Source of the DNA: Deinococcus sp. | GTDB lineage: Bacteria; Deinococcota; Deinococci; Deinococcales; Deinococcaceae | Assembly (NCBI GenBank): GCA_018260375.1 | Contig: JAGLBF010000127.1 | Span: 1 to 6,371 of the forward strand | Length of the DNA stretch: 6,371 bases | Direction of reading: 5' to 3' | In this document: piece after piece, positions 6,135 through 6,371 of the stretch | Layout of the letters: every line of letters begins with the position of its first letter | Numbering within the stretch: position 1 is the stretch's first letter | Translations under genes and position numbers: made by a program | The notes under the pieces: generated by a model | Database searches by the model: none | The model's input: the letters and a program-made list of their open reading frames with translations, nothing else | Told to the model about the DNA's origin: nothing

Positions 6135-6251
6135 ATGAAACATAAAGAGCAGCACGTAGAATGGAAGGCGCAGCGGTACTGTAGCGGCGGGCCTGTCATT
6201 CGGAGCACTGCTCTAAACCGTGTTCAAGACGCGACGAAAGCAGGCCCGTGA
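6135..6251 (+). other. Doubtful 38-codon ORF, possibly a gene remnant
   Basis: An ATG-started frame of 38 codons begins inside the GGAATCCGTATGA repeat word, with no proper ribosome binding site. Its opening, MKHKEQHVEWKAQR, faintly recalls the E-x-H-x-E-x-K start of AlbA-type DNA-binding/ATPase proteins, but the rest does not continue that pattern. It could be a decayed fragment of such a gene, or chance. I do not assign a function. Confidence 0.15.
6188..6248. repeat. Inverted repeat with 45-base spacer
   Basis: CGGGCCTG (6188-6195) and CAGGCCCG (6241-6248) are exact reverse complements. Next to them, ATTCG (6199-6203) and CGAA (6235-6238) could prolong the pairing imperfectly. The whole could fold as a long stem-loop, an RNA structure or element ends, but no known RNA family is recognisable. 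Confidence 0.35.
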
Positions 6252-6299
6252 GCGTAGAAAAAAGTGCGACCACAGTTTGTCTGTAGAGGCAGTAACCCA

Positions 6300-6312
6300 A
6301 AAAGGGCCTTTT
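6300..6312. repeat. Palindrome AAAAGG-G-CCTTTT
   Basis: A perfect 13-bp palindrome overlaps by two bases the stop codon (complement of 6311-6313) of a short minus-strand frame that enters from the right edge. Read on the minus strand it ends in a run of T, so it could act as a weak terminator for a gene entering from the right. The stem is too short to be convincing. Confidence 0.25.
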
Positions 6313-6370
6313 AACTTGACTCAACCTTGCTAACCGCTTCATGGCCGACCACCTCATTACTGGCCGCTTC
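6311..6370 (-). other. Possible C-terminal end of a gene entering from the right edge
   Basis: On the minus strand, one frame is open from the window edge for 19 codons and ends with TAA at 6311-6313 (peptide ending VESS). A second minus frame is also open from the edge and runs further, to a stop at 6196-6198. At most one can be real. Neither resembles a family I recognise, and 60 bases are too few to judge. Confidence 0.15.
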
Positions 6371-6371
6371 A

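Larger units (their letters stand above)
5961..6371. other. AT-richer intergenic end region, no clear gene
   Basis: These 411 bp after the CobW gene are less GC-rich than the operon. They contain a terminator-like hairpin just after the stop, several inverted repeats, another CCGTATG repeat word near 6131, and only short, weakly supported ORFs. The repeat CCGCTTCA occurs at 6334-6341 and again at 6364-6371, the window edge. I see no tRNA, CRISPR or recognisable transposase. Confidence 0.5.

Noticed and set aside
6316..6321. TTGACT as the -35 box of a rightward promoter
   Set aside because: No -10-like hexamer lies at 16-18 bases from it.

Overview
The window holds most of one cobalamin (vitamin B12) corrin-ring operon, read left to right on the plus strand. 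Six genes occupy about 175-5960. They are GC-rich, with weak or alternative start signals and stop/start overlaps. The flanks are AT-richer, and the left one carries a TCCGTATGATACGGA palindrome. This style, a CbiH-CbiJ fusion and B12 genes of the CbiG-containing type suggest an aerobic, high-GC bacterium, plausibly Deinococcus. That assignment is my recollection of style and gene set, not a database match.

Layout: 1-174 is a leader with short palindromic repeats and no recognisable gene. Next come cbiL (175-936, C20-methyltransferase), cbiF (933-1985, C11-methyltransferase with an extra N-terminal domain) and cbiG (1992-2786, a compact cobalt-precorrin-5A hydrolase). A 131-bp gap (2787-2917) follows. 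The second block is a cbiH-cbiJ fusion (2918-4504, C17-methyltransferase plus precorrin-6A reductase), a small heme-oxygenase-like monooxygenase (4501-4848) and a CobW-family GTPase (4845-5960). After the operon, 5961-6371 is AT-richer and non-coding in appearance. It has a possible terminator, several inverted repeats and only doubtful ORF fragments.

How the genes fit: CbiL methylates C20 of (cobalt-)precorrin-2, CbiH methylates C17 with ring contraction, CbiF methylates C11, CbiG opens the lactone and releases the C2 fragment, and the CbiJ half reduces the macrocycle. The other ring enzymes (CbiD, CbiE, CbiT, CbiC, CbiA), the chelatase and the late steps are not here. CbiG marks the early-cobalt ('anaerobic') chemistry. 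CobW is best known from the late-cobalt route, and the small monooxygenase would be expected to use oxygen, so the set looks mixed.

Most worth a second look: (1) the small monooxygenase keeps the Asn-Trp-His triad of IsdG-type heme-degrading enzymes and is locked between two B12 genes by 4-bp overlaps; (2) the CobW protein has no cysteine at all, so it lacks the CxCC metal site, and instead has a ten-histidine linker; (3) CbiF carries an 85-residue extension that no alternative start can remove.
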